Shown one piece after another: positions 33,891 to 43,849 of a stretch of DNA of 64,000 nt. Under the pieces are notes generated by a model. The model was not told the DNA's origin. It worked only from the letters and a program-made list of their open reading frames with translations, and made no database searches. Where the stretch lies: positions 1 to 64,000 of the forward strand of contig QHRU01000051.1 in NCBI GenBank assembly GCA_003220225.1, given 5' to 3'. The number at the start of each line of letters is the position of its first letter. The first letter of the stretch is position 1. This DNA comes from Candidatus Rokuibacteriota bacterium. Its GTDB lineage: Bacteria > Methylomirabilota > Methylomirabilia > Rokubacteriales > CSP1-6. The position numbers and the translations under genes were made by a program.

Positions 33891-34928
33891 ATGCGAGTCG
33901 TCGTCAGCGCGAAGAACGGGACACGCGACTTCGAGTGCGAGCCCGGGGAGAAGATCCTCCACGCCGGTCTGAGAAGCGGGGTCGAGCTTCCCTACGAGTG
34001 CGCCACAGGCACCTGCGGGACGTGCAAGGCGCGGCTGACGAGCGGGCGCACGGAGAGCCAGTGGGCCGAGGCCCCCGGCCGGAAATATTTCAAGAGCGAG
34101 GGCGACCTGCTCACGTGCCAGAGCGTGGCTCACGACGACTGCGCGCTGGAGGTCGGCCCGCTGAAGTCGCATGAGCCGAACACGTCCGCCCCACGCGCCC
34201 TCGGCGGGGTCGTGCGGGGGTTCCGGCGGCTGACGCACGACGTCGTCGCGTTCGACGTGGACATCGATGCGCCGCTCGACTTCGCGGCGGGCCAGTTCGC
34301 GCTCATCACCATCCCGGGCATCCCCGGGGCGCGCGCGTACTCCATGGTCAACTTCGACCGCGGCGCCGAGCGCCTGTCGTTCGTGGTGAAGAAGAAGCCG
34401 GGCGGGGCGGTGAGCGAGTGGCTCTTCGGCGACGGGGTCGACGGCGCGCGGCTCGTCCTCTTCGCTCCCCTCGGGCACGCGACGTTCCATCCCGAGGTCA
34501 AGAAGCACGTGCTCTGCATCGCGGGCGGAAGCGGCATCGCCGGCATGATGTCGATCCTGTCGCTGGCCTGCCGGGAGGGTCATTTCGCGGCGTGGGACGG
34601 TCACGTCTTCTTCGGTGTCCGCACCGCGCGCGACGGCTTCTTCCTCGACGAGCTGGACGCGTTCCGCGTGCGGTCTTCGGCGCGGCTCGCGGTGACGGTG
34701 GCGCTCTCCGACGAGGACGTTCCGGCGTCGCTGGCCACCGCCTACCCGGGGTTCGCGTTCGCGCGCGGGTTCGTCCACGCCGTGGCGGGCGCGCGCATGC
34801 AGGGACGGTACGGCGACGTCCGCGCCTACGTGGCGGGACCGCCGCCGATGGTGGATGCGAGCCTGCGCCTGCTGCTGCGTGAGGCGCGGCTGCCGCCCGC
34901 CGACATCCGCTACGACAAGTTCAGCTGA
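33891..34928 (+). CDS. plant-type ferredoxin fused to FAD/NAD(P)H reductase (TmoF/XylA-like)
   Basis: A 345-residue electron-transfer protein. Residues 1-95 hold a plant-type 2Fe-2S cluster (Cys37, Cys42, Cys45, Cys76). The FAD domain follows, with ARAYSMVNF, and the NAD domain has CIAGGSGIAGMMSIL and VAGPPPMVDA. It passes electrons from NAD(P)H to an oxygenase component, as in toluene monooxygenase or xylene monooxygenase systems. The partner is probably the next gene's product and, further, the divergent diiron protein or a Rieske oxygenase. Start ATG 33891 follows GGAGAGAG. Confidence 0.88.
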   Translation: MRVVVSAKNGTRDFECEPGEKILHAGLRSGVELPYECATGTCGTCKARLTSGRTESQWAEAPGRKYFKSEGDLLTCQSVAHDDCALEVGPLKSHEPNTSAPRALGGVVRGFRRLTHDVVAFDVDIDAPLDFAAGQFALITIPGIPGARAYSMVNFDRGAERLSFVVKKKPGGAVSEWLFGDGVDGARLVLFAPLGHATFHPEVKKHVLCIAGGSGIAGMMSILSLACREGHFAAWDGHVFFGVRTARDGFFLDELDAFRVRSSARLAVTVALSDEDVPASLATAYPGFAFARGFVHAVAGARMQGRYGDVRAYVAGPPPMVDASLRLLLREARLPPADIRYDKFS

Positions 34929-34954
34929 GCATGCGCGAGTCCAAAGGAGCGACG

Positions 34955-35629
34955 ATGGGCCAATACGATCGTCACGTGTTCGTCTGTACGAGCGGCGAGA
35001 CCTGCCCGGTGCAGGGCGACACCGAGAAGTACGTGAAGATCCTCCGCGCCGGCGTGCAGAACGCGAACAGGCAGGGCGACGTGCGCGTCAACAAGTCCGG
35101 CTGCTTCTCACAGTGCGGCCACGGACCGATGATCGTCGTCTATCCCGAGAACGTCTGGTACGCGGGCGTGCGGGAGTCGGATCTCGAAGAGATCCTCGCC
35201 TCCCACATCGTCGGCGGCTGCCCGGTCGAGCGGCTGCGGTACGATCCCGGCGTGAAGGGAGCGAACAGGATCGAGGCCGGGACGGAGCCGAGGCCGGCCG
35301 CACCCGCCGCCGTGACCCGGGCACCGGGGTGGACGCGGGTCTGTCGCGCGGACGACGTCCCGGCGAGCGGGATGAAGGAGTTCGCGGTCGGCGGCACCAG
35401 CGTGCTCATCGTGCACACGGGAGACGCGTTCGTCGCGTTTCAGGCGATGTGCCCGCACGAGGCCGTCCCGCTGGAGCAGGGCATCCACGACGGATGCGTC
35501 CTGACCTGTCTCGAGCACACGTGGCAGTTCGATCTCAAGACCGGCGCGCCGGTCGGGGAGGCCGAGGAGGGGCTGAAGGGGTATCGGCTGCGGGAGGAGC
35601 AGGGCGAGATCTACGTCGCGCTCGACTGA
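34955..35629 (+). CDS. thioredoxin-like 2Fe-2S ferredoxin fused to a Rieske ferredoxin
   Basis: A 224-residue two-cluster electron carrier. Residues 1-95 are a thioredoxin-fold 2Fe-2S ferredoxin (Cys11, Cys17, Cys50, Cys54, then the typical GPMIVVYPENVWY). After a linker, residues 125-224 are a Rieske domain with Cys166/His168 (CPHEA) and Cys185/His188 (CLEHTW), closest in style to TmoC. ATG 34955 is chosen for AAAGGAG five bases upstream; an in-frame ATG at 34931 also exists. It is 26 bases after the reductase, so electrons could run FAD, plant ferredoxin, this fusion, oxygenase. This domain pair is unusual. Confidence 0.85.
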   Translation: MGQYDRHVFVCTSGETCPVQGDTEKYVKILRAGVQNANRQGDVRVNKSGCFSQCGHGPMIVVYPENVWYAGVRESDLEEILASHIVGGCPVERLRYDPGVKGANRIEAGTEPRPAAPAAVTRAPGWTRVCRADDVPASGMKEFAVGGTSVLIVHTGDAFVAFQAMCPHEAVPLEQGIHDGCVLTCLEHTWQFDLKTGAPVGEAEEGLKGYRLREEQGEIYVALD

Positions 35630-35650
35630 GGTCTTCCGCCGGCAGGTATC

Positions 35651-37483
35651 ATGAGAGCGTTGTCTGCTATGAGAGCGCTCGCCGTCGTCCTCGCCCTGAC
35701 CCTGAGCGCTGCAGCCACCCCCGCCTGGCCACGCTCCGCGCCCGGGGCAGGCCCGGCCCACGGGCTGTCGATCCACGGCGATCTCAAGTACGGTCCCGGC
35801 TTCACGCAGTTCGACTACGTGAATCCGCGCGCCCCGAAGGGCGGCAGCGTCACGCTCCCCGCGATCGGCACGTTCGACAATCTCAACCCGTTCATCCTCA
35901 AGGGCGTGCCGGCGGCCGGCATCGCCACCACGTTCGACACGCTCACGGTCGCCTCGACGGACGAGCCGTCGTCGGAGTACGGGCTCGTGGCCGAGACGAT
36001 GGAAACGCCACCCGATCGCTCGTGGGTCGCGTTCACGCTCCGCGCCGCCGCGCGCTTCCACGACGGCAGCCCCATGACCGTCGAGGACGTCATCTGGACG
36101 TTCGACACGCTGCGCACGCGCGGCCATCCGGTCTATCGCTCGTACTATGCCCACGTGGCGCGGGTCGAGAAGGTGGGGCCGCGCACGGTGCGCTTCACCT
36201 TCAAGGGGAGCGAGAACCGCGAGCTGCCGGTGATCGTGGGGCAGTTGCCGGTCCTCTCCAGGGCATACTGGGCCGGCCGCGATTTCGCCAGGACGACCCT
36301 GGAGCCGCCGCTCGGCAGCGGGCCCTACCGGGTGGAGTCGCTGGAGCCGGGGCGCTCGATCACCTATCGCCGCGTGAAGGACTACTGGGCCGCCGCGCTG
36401 CCGGTCAACGTGGGACGCTTCAACTTCGACACGATCCGATACGACTACTATCGCGACGGCACGGTGGCGCTCGAGGCGTTCAAGGGCGGCGCCTACGACT
36501 TCCGTTCCGAGAACTCGTCGAAGAACTGGGCGACGGCGTATGACGTCCCCGCCGTGCGCGACGGACGCATTCGCAGGGAGCAGATCCCCAACGAGATCCC
36601 CACCGGCATGCAGTGCTTCGTCTACAACACGCGCCGGGCCGTCTTCCGCGACGCCCGCGTGCGCCAGGCGCTGGCCGCCGCGTTCGACTTCGAGTGGACC
36701 AACGCCCATCTCTTCTATGGCGCCTACGCTCGCACCCGCAGCTACTTCTCCAACTCCGAGCTGGCTTCGCGCGGGCTGCCCGGCGGCGCCGAGCTGGACA
36801 TCCTGGCGCCCTTCCGCGGCCGCGTGCCCGACGAGGTGTTCACGCGCGAGTACCGGCCGCCGTCGACGGACCCCGACGGCCTCCGACCGAACCTCATCCG
36901 CGCGCTCGAGCTCCTGAAGCAGGCGGGCTGGGTCGTGCGCGACATGCGGCTGGTGAATGCCGAGACGGGACGGCGGCTGACGTTCGAGATCCTCATCGAC
37001 GACCCGACCTGGGAGCGCATCACGCTGCCCTTCGTGAAGAACCTCGAGCGCCTCGGCGTCGCGGCGCGCGTGCGCACGGTGGACTCGGCGCAGTACGAGT
37101 ACCGCATGAAGCAGTTCGACTTCGACATGACGGTGGCCGTCTTCGCGCAGTCACTTTCGCCGGGAAACGAGCAGGTCAACTTCTGGGCCTCCGCCTCCGC
37201 CGGCACGCCGGGCACCCGCAACCTGGCCGGCGTGCGCGATCCGGTGGTGGACCGGCTGATCGACCTCGTGATCGCCGCCCCCGACCGGCCGGCGCTGGTG
37301 GCGCGCACGCGCGCGCTCGACCGTGTGCTGCTGTGGGGTCACTACGTCATCCCGCACTGGCACATCACGGCGTTCCGCGTCGCCTACTGGAATCGCTTCG
37401 GCCGGCCGGCCGTCCCGCCGAAGTACGATCTCGGCTTCGACGCGTGGTGGATCGACCCGCGGAAGGCCGGGAGCCCGGCGTAG
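35651..37483 (+). CDS. yejA: YejA-type oligopeptide/microcin C ABC substrate-binding protein
   Basis: A family-5 binding protein of about 604-610 residues with a signal peptide (VVLALTLSAAATPAWP). HGLSIHGDLKY, then FTQFDYVNPRAPKGGSV, and late WHITAFRVAYWNRFGRP with FDAWWID are characteristic of YejA. ATG 35651 overlaps a TATCAT -10-like hexamer (35646-35651), so the in-frame ATG at 35669 may be the true start. It heads a complete yej operon. Confidence 0.9.
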   Translation: MRALSAMRALAVVLALTLSAAATPAWPRSAPGAGPAHGLSIHGDLKYGPGFTQFDYVNPRAPKGGSVTLPAIGTFDNLNPFILKGVPAAGIATTFDTLTVASTDEPSSEYGLVAETMETPPDRSWVAFTLRAAARFHDGSPMTVEDVIWTFDTLRTRGHPVYRSYYAHVARVEKVGPRTVRFTFKGSENRELPVIVGQLPVLSRAYWAGRDFARTTLEPPLGSGPYRVESLEPGRSITYRRVKDYWAAALPVNVGRFNFDTIRYDYYRDGTVALEAFKGGAYDFRSENSSKNWATAYDVPAVRDGRIRREQIPNEIPTGMQCFVYNTRRAVFRDARVRQALAAAFDFEWTNAHLFYGAYARTRSYFSNSELASRGLPGGAELDILAPFRGRVPDEVFTREYRPPSTDPDGLRPNLIRALELLKQAGWVVRDMRLVNAETGRRLTFEILIDDPTWERITLPFVKNLERLGVAARVRTVDSAQYEYRMKQFDFDMTVAVFAQSLSPGNEQVNFWASASAGTPGTRNLAGVRDPVVDRLIDLVIAAPDRPALVARTRALDRVLLWGHYVIPHWHITAFRVAYWNRFGRPAVPPKYDLGFDAWWIDPRKAGSPA

Positions 37484-38596
37484 GTGCTCGCCTACATCGC
37501 GCGTCGCCTGCTGCTCGTGGTGCCGACGCTGTTCGGGATCATGCTCGCCAACTTCCTCATCGTGCAGGCGGCGCCCGGCGGCCCCGTCGACCTCATGATC
37601 GCCCGTCTGCGCGGGCACGTGGGCGAGGCGACGGCGCGCGTCGCCGGCACCGGCGCCAGCGAGACGGCCGGCGGCCGCCTCGCGCGCCCGGGGGCGGGGG
37701 GCGACGAGGACGGCGTCACGCGCGCGGCGCAGGGGATCGATCCCGACCTGGTGCGTCAGCTCGAGAAGCAGTTCGGCTTCGACAAGCCGGCGTGGCAGCG
37801 CTTCGTGCACATGATGCGTAGCTACCTGGTCTTCGACCTCGGGACCAGCTTCTACCGAGATCGTCCCGTCCTGGGCCTCATGCTCGAGAAGCTGCCGGTG
37901 TCGATCACGCTCGGCCTGTGGACGACCTTGCTCGTCTACCTGATCTCGATTCCCCTCGGCGTCGCCAAGGCCGTGCGCGACGGCACCCCGTTCGACGTCT
38001 GGACCAGCGCGGTGGTGATCGTCGGGTATGCGATCCCCGGCTTTCTCTTCGCGATCCTGCTCGTCGTGCTCCTGGCCGGCGGCTCGTTCGTGCACTGGTT
38101 CCCGCTCCGCGGCCTCACGTCGGACACCTGGGGGCTGCTGTCCTGGCCCCAGCGCATCGGCGATTACCTGTGGCACATCGCGCTGCCCGTGATCGCCCTC
38201 GTCGTGAGCGGCTTCGCCAGCCTGACCATGCTGACGAAGAACTCCTTCCTGGACGAGATCAACAAGCAGTACGTGGCCACCGCGCGCGCCAAGGGACTCT
38301 CGCGGCGGCGCGTGCTCTACGGCCACGTGTTTCGCAACGCCATGCTGATCGTGATCGCGGGCTTCCCCGGCGCCTTCATCGGCATCCTCTTCACGGGCCA
38401 GCTGCTGATCGAAGTGATCTTCTCGCTCAACGGCCTGGGCCTGCTGGGCTTCGAGGCCGCCGTGAACCGCGACTACCCGGTGATGTTCGGGACTCTCTAC
38501 CTCTACACGCTGATCGGGCTCCTGCTGAACATCGTGACCGACCTCACCTACACGGTCGTCGATCCGCGCATCGACTTCGAGCGGCGGGACGCGTGA
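37484..38596 (+). CDS. yejB: YejB-type ABC permease
   Basis: A 370-residue permease with an N-terminal helix, the APGGPVD motif, a Gly/Ala-rich periplasmic insert (about 45-75) typical of Yej[12 protein letters not shown], and the EAA-like loop [19 protein letters not shown]. The GTG start immediately follows the yejA stop, and its own stop overlaps the next start by GTGA. Confidence 0.92.
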   Translation: MLAYIARRLLLVVPTLFGIMLANFLIVQAAPGGPVDLMIARLRGHVGEATARVAGTGASETAGGRLARPGAGGDEDGVTRAAQGIDPDLVRQLEKQFGFDKPAWQRFVHMMRSYLVFDLGTSFYRDRPVLGLMLEKLPVSITLGLWTTLLVYLISIPLGVAKAVRDGTPFDVWTSAVVIVGYAIPGFLFAILLVVLLAGGSFVHWFPLRGLTSDTWGLLSWPQRIGDYLWHIALPVIALVVSGFASLTMLTKNSFLDEINKQYVATARAKGLSRRRVLYGHVFRNAMLIVIAGFPGAFIGILFTGQLLIEVIFSLNGLGLLGFEAAVNRDYPVMFGTLYLYTLIGLLLNIVTDLTYTVVDPRIDFERRDA

Positions 38597-39611
38597 GTCT
38601 CTCGCCCCTGACGCGCCGCCGGCTGGCCAGCTTCCGCGCCAGCGGCCGTGGCTACTGGTCGCTCTGGATCTTCCTCGCGCTGTTCGTGCTCTCGCTCGGC
38701 GCCGACCTCCTCGCCAACGACCGGCCGCTGCTCGTGCGTCACGGCGGCCGCTTCTACGTCCCCGTGTTCCGCGGCTATCCCGAGACCGCGTTCGGCGGGG
38801 CGCTGCCGACGGAGGCGGCCTATCGCGATCCGCACGTGCGGCGGCTCATCGAGGCGCGCGGATGGATGGTGTGGCCGCCGGTGCCCTACCGCTACGACAC
38901 GATCGACTGGGAGCTGCCGGGACCCGCGCCCGCCGCGCCCTCGACGCGCCACTGGCTCGGCACCGACGACCAGGGGCGCGATCTCCTCGCGCGGCTGGTC
39001 TACGGCTTCCGTATCTCCGTCCTCTTCGGTCTCGTGCTGACGCTGGCCAGCTCGCTGGTCGGCGTGGCCGCCGGGGCGGTGCAGGGGTACTTCGGCGGCT
39101 GGACGGACCTGCTCTTCCAGCGCTTCATCGAGGTCTGGTCGGGGCTGCCCGTCCTCTACCTGCTCATCATCCTCGCCAGCATCGTGCAGCCGAGCTTCTG
39201 GTGGCTGCTCGGCCTCATGCTGCTCTTCTCGTGGATGTCGCTGGTGGCCGTGGTGCGCGCCGAGTTTCTGCGCGCCCGCAACCTGGACTACGTGCGCGCG
39301 GCCCGCGCGCTGGGCGTGCGCAACACGGTCATCATGGCCCGCCACCTGTTGCCCAACGCCATGGTGGCGACGCTGACGTTCCTGCCCTTCATCCTCAACG
39401 GCGCCATCACCACGCTGACGTCGCTCGACTTCCTCGGCTTCGGCCTGCCACCGGGCTCGGCCTCGCTCGGCGAAATCCTGGCCCAGGGCAAGGCGAACCT
39501 CCAGGCGCCCTGGCTCGGGCTGACGGGCTTCGTCGTCCTCGCGGTGATGCTCTCGCTCCTCATCTTCATCGGCGAGGCGGTGCGCGACGCGTTCGATCCC
39601 CGGAAGGTCCG

Positions 39612-39615
<4 letters not shown>
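38593..39615 (+). CDS. yejE: YejE-type ABC permease
   Basis: A 340-residue permease. [21 protein letters not shown] then the long periplasmic segment up to [16 protein letters not shown] is diagnostic of YejE, followed by five helices and the EAA-like loop [16 protein letters not shown] 38593 overlaps the yejB stop, and its stop overlaps yejF. Confidence 0.92.
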
Positions 39616-41237
<1,622 letters not shown>

Positions 41238-41253
41238 CGCAGCCGCCGAACGG

Positions 41254-41691
41254 TCAGCCGAGCAGGTCGCGAACCGTGAGAGGCAGATCGACGAACGCGC
41301 CGGGCGAGAACGTCTCGTCCGTGCGGGGGATGCGCACGTCGCGATAGCCGGCGCCGCGATGGATCTCGAGCCGTTCGAGATCGACCAACCACGCCTCGGT
41401 TACGCCCGAGCACGCGTACAGCGGAAACTTCGTCCGGCGGTCGTAGGGAAGCGAGCTGTCCGCGACTTCGATCAGCAGTCGCACGTCGGGGGGCTCCGGC
41501 AGGCGCTGGATCCTCGCCACGGTACCGGCGTGGCGGCTGCCGATCGGCGACATCTCGATGATCTCACCCTCGATGAGCTCGACCCGGTCGTCGGGTCCCA
41601 GGATGCCGGTCTCGCCCATTCGGTGATACTCATCGAGCGTGAAGCCTCGGCGCCTGAGCGTGACCGCCATGCTGTCCTCGCCGTCCGACAT
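41254..41691 (-). CDS. shortened Uma2-family (DUF820) protein, catalytic core probably deleted
   Basis: The N-terminal half (FTLDEYHRMGETGILGPDDR, ELIEGEIIEMSPIGSRH) and the C-terminal half (LLIEVADSSLPYDRRTKFPLYA, WLVDLERLE) are typical of Uma2 putative nucleases. Between them, where relatives have about 45 residues with an EPxPD metal-binding motif, this protein goes straight from ARIQRL to PEPPDV. The frame is kept, but the PD-(D/E)XK core has lost an essential acid. At about 145 residues it is shorter than the usual 185-195. The ATG at 41691 is chosen because TATAAT lies six bases upstream. Confidence 0.7.
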   Translation of the reverse strand: MSDGEDSMAVTLRRRGFTLDEYHRMGETGILGPDDRVELIEGEIIEMSPIGSRHAGTVARIQRLPEPPDVRLLIEVADSSLPYDRRTKFPLYACSGVTEAWLVDLERLEIHRGAGYRDVRIPRTDETFSPGAFVDLPLTVRDLLG

Positions 41692-41697
41692 GCAGCG

Positions 41698-41703
41698 ATT
41701 ATA
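41698..41703 (-). promoter_or_regulatory. consensus -10 box of the Uma2-like gene, leaderless
   Basis: TATAAT on the minus strand is followed by six bases and then the ATG at 41691. No ribosome-binding site is present. Initiation would fall on the A of the ATG. Confidence 0.5.
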
Positions 41704-41740
41704 GGCTCGCATGTCCGCCGACCACGCCCAGAGGCCGGTT

Positions 41741-41785
41741 CTTGACTCCGGGCCGCACCTGACGCAGCCTCGGGGCCCTGGAGGT
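41741..41785 (+). promoter_or_regulatory. hairpin-forming upstream element of the E1 beta gene, shared with E1 alpha
   Basis: CTTGACTCCGGG, then a spacer, then CTGACGCAGCCTCGG matches 29 of 33 bases at 128-160. The inverted repeat is kept in altered form (CTCCGGGCC against GGCCCTGGAG with one bulge), so the arms changed but pairing survives. GGAGG follows and serves the ATG at 41793. Confidence 0.55.
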
Positions 41786-41792
41786 TGTGAGC

Positions 41793-42794
41793 ATGGCGAC
41801 CACTGAGACGGCGGTGCGCGAGCTGACGTACGGCGAGGCGGTGCGCGAGGCGATCGCCGAGGAGATGCGGCGGGACCCGCGCGTGTTCCTGATCGGCGAG
41901 GACGTGGCGGAGGCCGGGCATCCGTTCAAGACGCTGGTGGGGCTGGTGCAGGAGTTCGGCACGGACCGCATCATCGACACGCCGATCTCCGAGCCGGGCT
42001 ACGCGGGCATCGGGGTCGGCGCCGCCATGACGGGCATGCGGCCCATCGTCGACGTGATGTTCGGCGACTTCATCACGCTGACCATGGACCAGATGGTCAA
42101 CCAGGCCGCCAAGGCGCACTACATGTCGGGCGGCAAGATCAAGGTGCCGATCGTGTTCCGCACCACGCTGGGCGCCACGCGCCGCTCGGCCGCGCAGCAC
42201 TCGCAGTCGCTGCACGCGTGGGTCAGCCACGTTCCCGGCCTCAAGGTGGCGCTGCCCTCGGGCCCGTACGAGGCCAAGGGCCTGATGAAGACGGCCATCC
42301 GCGACGACAGCCCGGTGGTGATCTTCGAGGACAAGATGATGTACCGCGTGAAGGGCCCGGTGCCCGCCGAGGACTACACCATTCCGTTCGGCGTGGCGGA
42401 GGTCAAGCGCGCCGGCACCGACGTCACCATCGTGGCCACCAGCAGCATGGTCACCGTCGCGCTGGGCGCGGCCAAGCTCCTGGACGCGGCCGGCATCAGC
42501 GCCGAGGTGATCGACCCGCGCACGACGTGGCCGCTGGACAAGGAGACGCTGGTCGAGTCGGCCAAGAAGACGTCGCGCGCCATCGTGGTGGACGAGGGCT
42601 ACGAGCGCTACGGCGTCACCGCCGAGATCGCGTCGGTCATCGCGGACGGCGCGTTCTACTTCCTGGACGCGCCGGTCAAGCGCATCGGCGCGATGGACGT
42701 GCCGGTGCCGTTCTCGCCGGTGCTCGAGGACCTCACCGTACCCACGGAGCAATCGGTGTTCGAGGCGGCGAAGGCGCTGTGTCGGAAGGCGTGA
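41793..42794 (+). CDS. thiamine-diphosphate dehydrogenase E1 component, beta subunit (pyruvate/acetoin type)
   Basis: A 333-residue E1 beta subunit with FLIGEDVAEAGHPF, the ISEPGYAGIGVGAAMTG segment, the GATRRSAAQHSQSLHAW loop and the EVIDPRTTWPLD C-terminal domain start. It pairs with an E1 alpha, here probably the gene at 181-1158. A GTG at 41787 is in frame but too close to GGAGG, so ATG 41793 is used. It leads the group E1 beta, threonine aldolase, E2. Confidence 0.92.
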   Translation: MATTETAVRELTYGEAVREAIAEEMRRDPRVFLIGEDVAEAGHPFKTLVGLVQEFGTDRIIDTPISEPGYAGIGVGAAMTGMRPIVDVMFGDFITLTMDQMVNQAAKAHYMSGGKIKVPIVFRTTLGATRRSAAQHSQSLHAWVSHVPGLKVALPSGPYEAKGLMKTAIRDDSPVVIFEDKMMYRVKGPVPAEDYTIPFGVAEVKRAGTDVTIVATSSMVTVALGAAKLLDAAGISAEVIDPRTTWPLDKETLVESAKKTSRAIVVDEGYERYGVTAEIASVIADGAFYFLDAPVKRIGAMDVPVPFSPVLEDLTVPTEQSVFEAAKALCRKA

Positions 42795-42806
42795 GGGCGT
42801 TCTAAG

Positions 42807-43844
42807 GTGCGCATCGACGTCGATCTCTACAGCGACACCGTCACGCGGCCGACGGCCGACATGCGCCGCTTCATGAGCGAGGCCGAGGTCGGCGACGAGC
42901 AGAAGATGGAGGACCCGACCGTCAACCTGCTCTGCGAGATGGTGGCCGAGCTGCTGGGCAAGGAAGCCGCCGTGTTCCTGCCGTCCGGCACCATGTGCAA
43001 CGAGATCGCGCTGCGCGTGCACGCGCGGCCCGGCGAAGAGGTCATCGCGCACGCCACGGCTCACCCGATCCACTTCGAGACCGGCGGGCCGGGCGCGCTG
43101 GCCGGCGTCAACATGCGCTCGATCGACGGACCGCGCGGCCAGTTCGACGCGGCCGCCGTCGAGGCCGCGGTCCGTCCGCCGCACCGTCACTTCCCGCGGA
43201 GCCGGCTCCTCTGGGTGGAGCAGACGAGCAATCTCGGCGGCGGCTCGGTGTGGCCGCTCGCGCGCATCAATGAGGTGACGGCGGTCGCCCGCGGCCACGG
43301 GCTTTCGACGCACCTCGACGGCGCGCGTCTCATGAACGCCGTCGTCGCCAGCGGCATCTCCGCGCGGGAGTACGCCGCGCCGTTCGACTCCGCATGGATC
43401 GATTTCACCAAAGGCCTCGGCGCGCCGGTCGGCGCCGCCATGGCCGGCTCCCGCGCGTTCATCGACGAGGCGTGGCGCTGCAAGCAGCAGATGGGCGGCG
43501 CCATGCGCCAGGCGGGCATCATCGCCGCCGGCGGCGTCTACGCCCTCCGCCATCACGTCAAGCGCCTGGCCGACGATCACGCCAACGCCCGCCGCCTCGC
43601 GGAGGGCCTGGCGCGGCTGCCCGGCGTGAGGCTCGATCCCGCGACGGTCGAAACCAACATCGTGTTCTTCGTGACAAGCGCGAACGCCGCGGAGGCGGTG
43701 GAGCACATGCTCGCCCACGGCGTCCGTATGGGAGCGCTCGGCCCACACACGATCCGCGCCGTCACCCATCTGGACGTCGACGCCGCGGGGATCGGGCGGG
43801 CGCTGGGCGTGGCCCGCGAGGTCTTCACGGGCCTCCCGGGCTGA
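42807..43844 (+). CDS. ltaE: low-specificity L-threonine aldolase (PLP)
   Basis: A 345-residue fold-type I PLP enzyme that splits threonine into glycine and acetaldehyde. LYSDTVTRPT at the N-terminus, the HLDGARLMNA segment (Asp171) and the Schiff-base Lys202 in DFTKGLGAPVG are diagnostic. It lies between E1 beta and E2 with gaps of 12 and 5 bases. Acetaldehyde and acetyl units link the steps only loosely, so the placement is notable. Confidence 0.9.
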   Translation: MRIDVDLYSDTVTRPTADMRRFMSEAEVGDEQKMEDPTVNLLCEMVAELLGKEAAVFLPSGTMCNEIALRVHARPGEEVIAHATAHPIHFETGGPGALAGVNMRSIDGPRGQFDAAAVEAAVRPPHRHFPRSRLLWVEQTSNLGGGSVWPLARINEVTAVARGHGLSTHLDGARLMNAVVASGISAREYAAPFDSAWIDFTKGLGAPVGAAMAGSRAFIDEAWRCKQQMGGAMRQAGIIAAGGVYALRHHVKRLADDHANARRLAEGLARLPGVRLDPATVETNIVFFVTSANAAEAVEHMLAHGVRMGALGPHTIRAVTHLDVDAAGIGRALGVAREVFTGLPG

Positions 43845-43849
43845 CGCTG

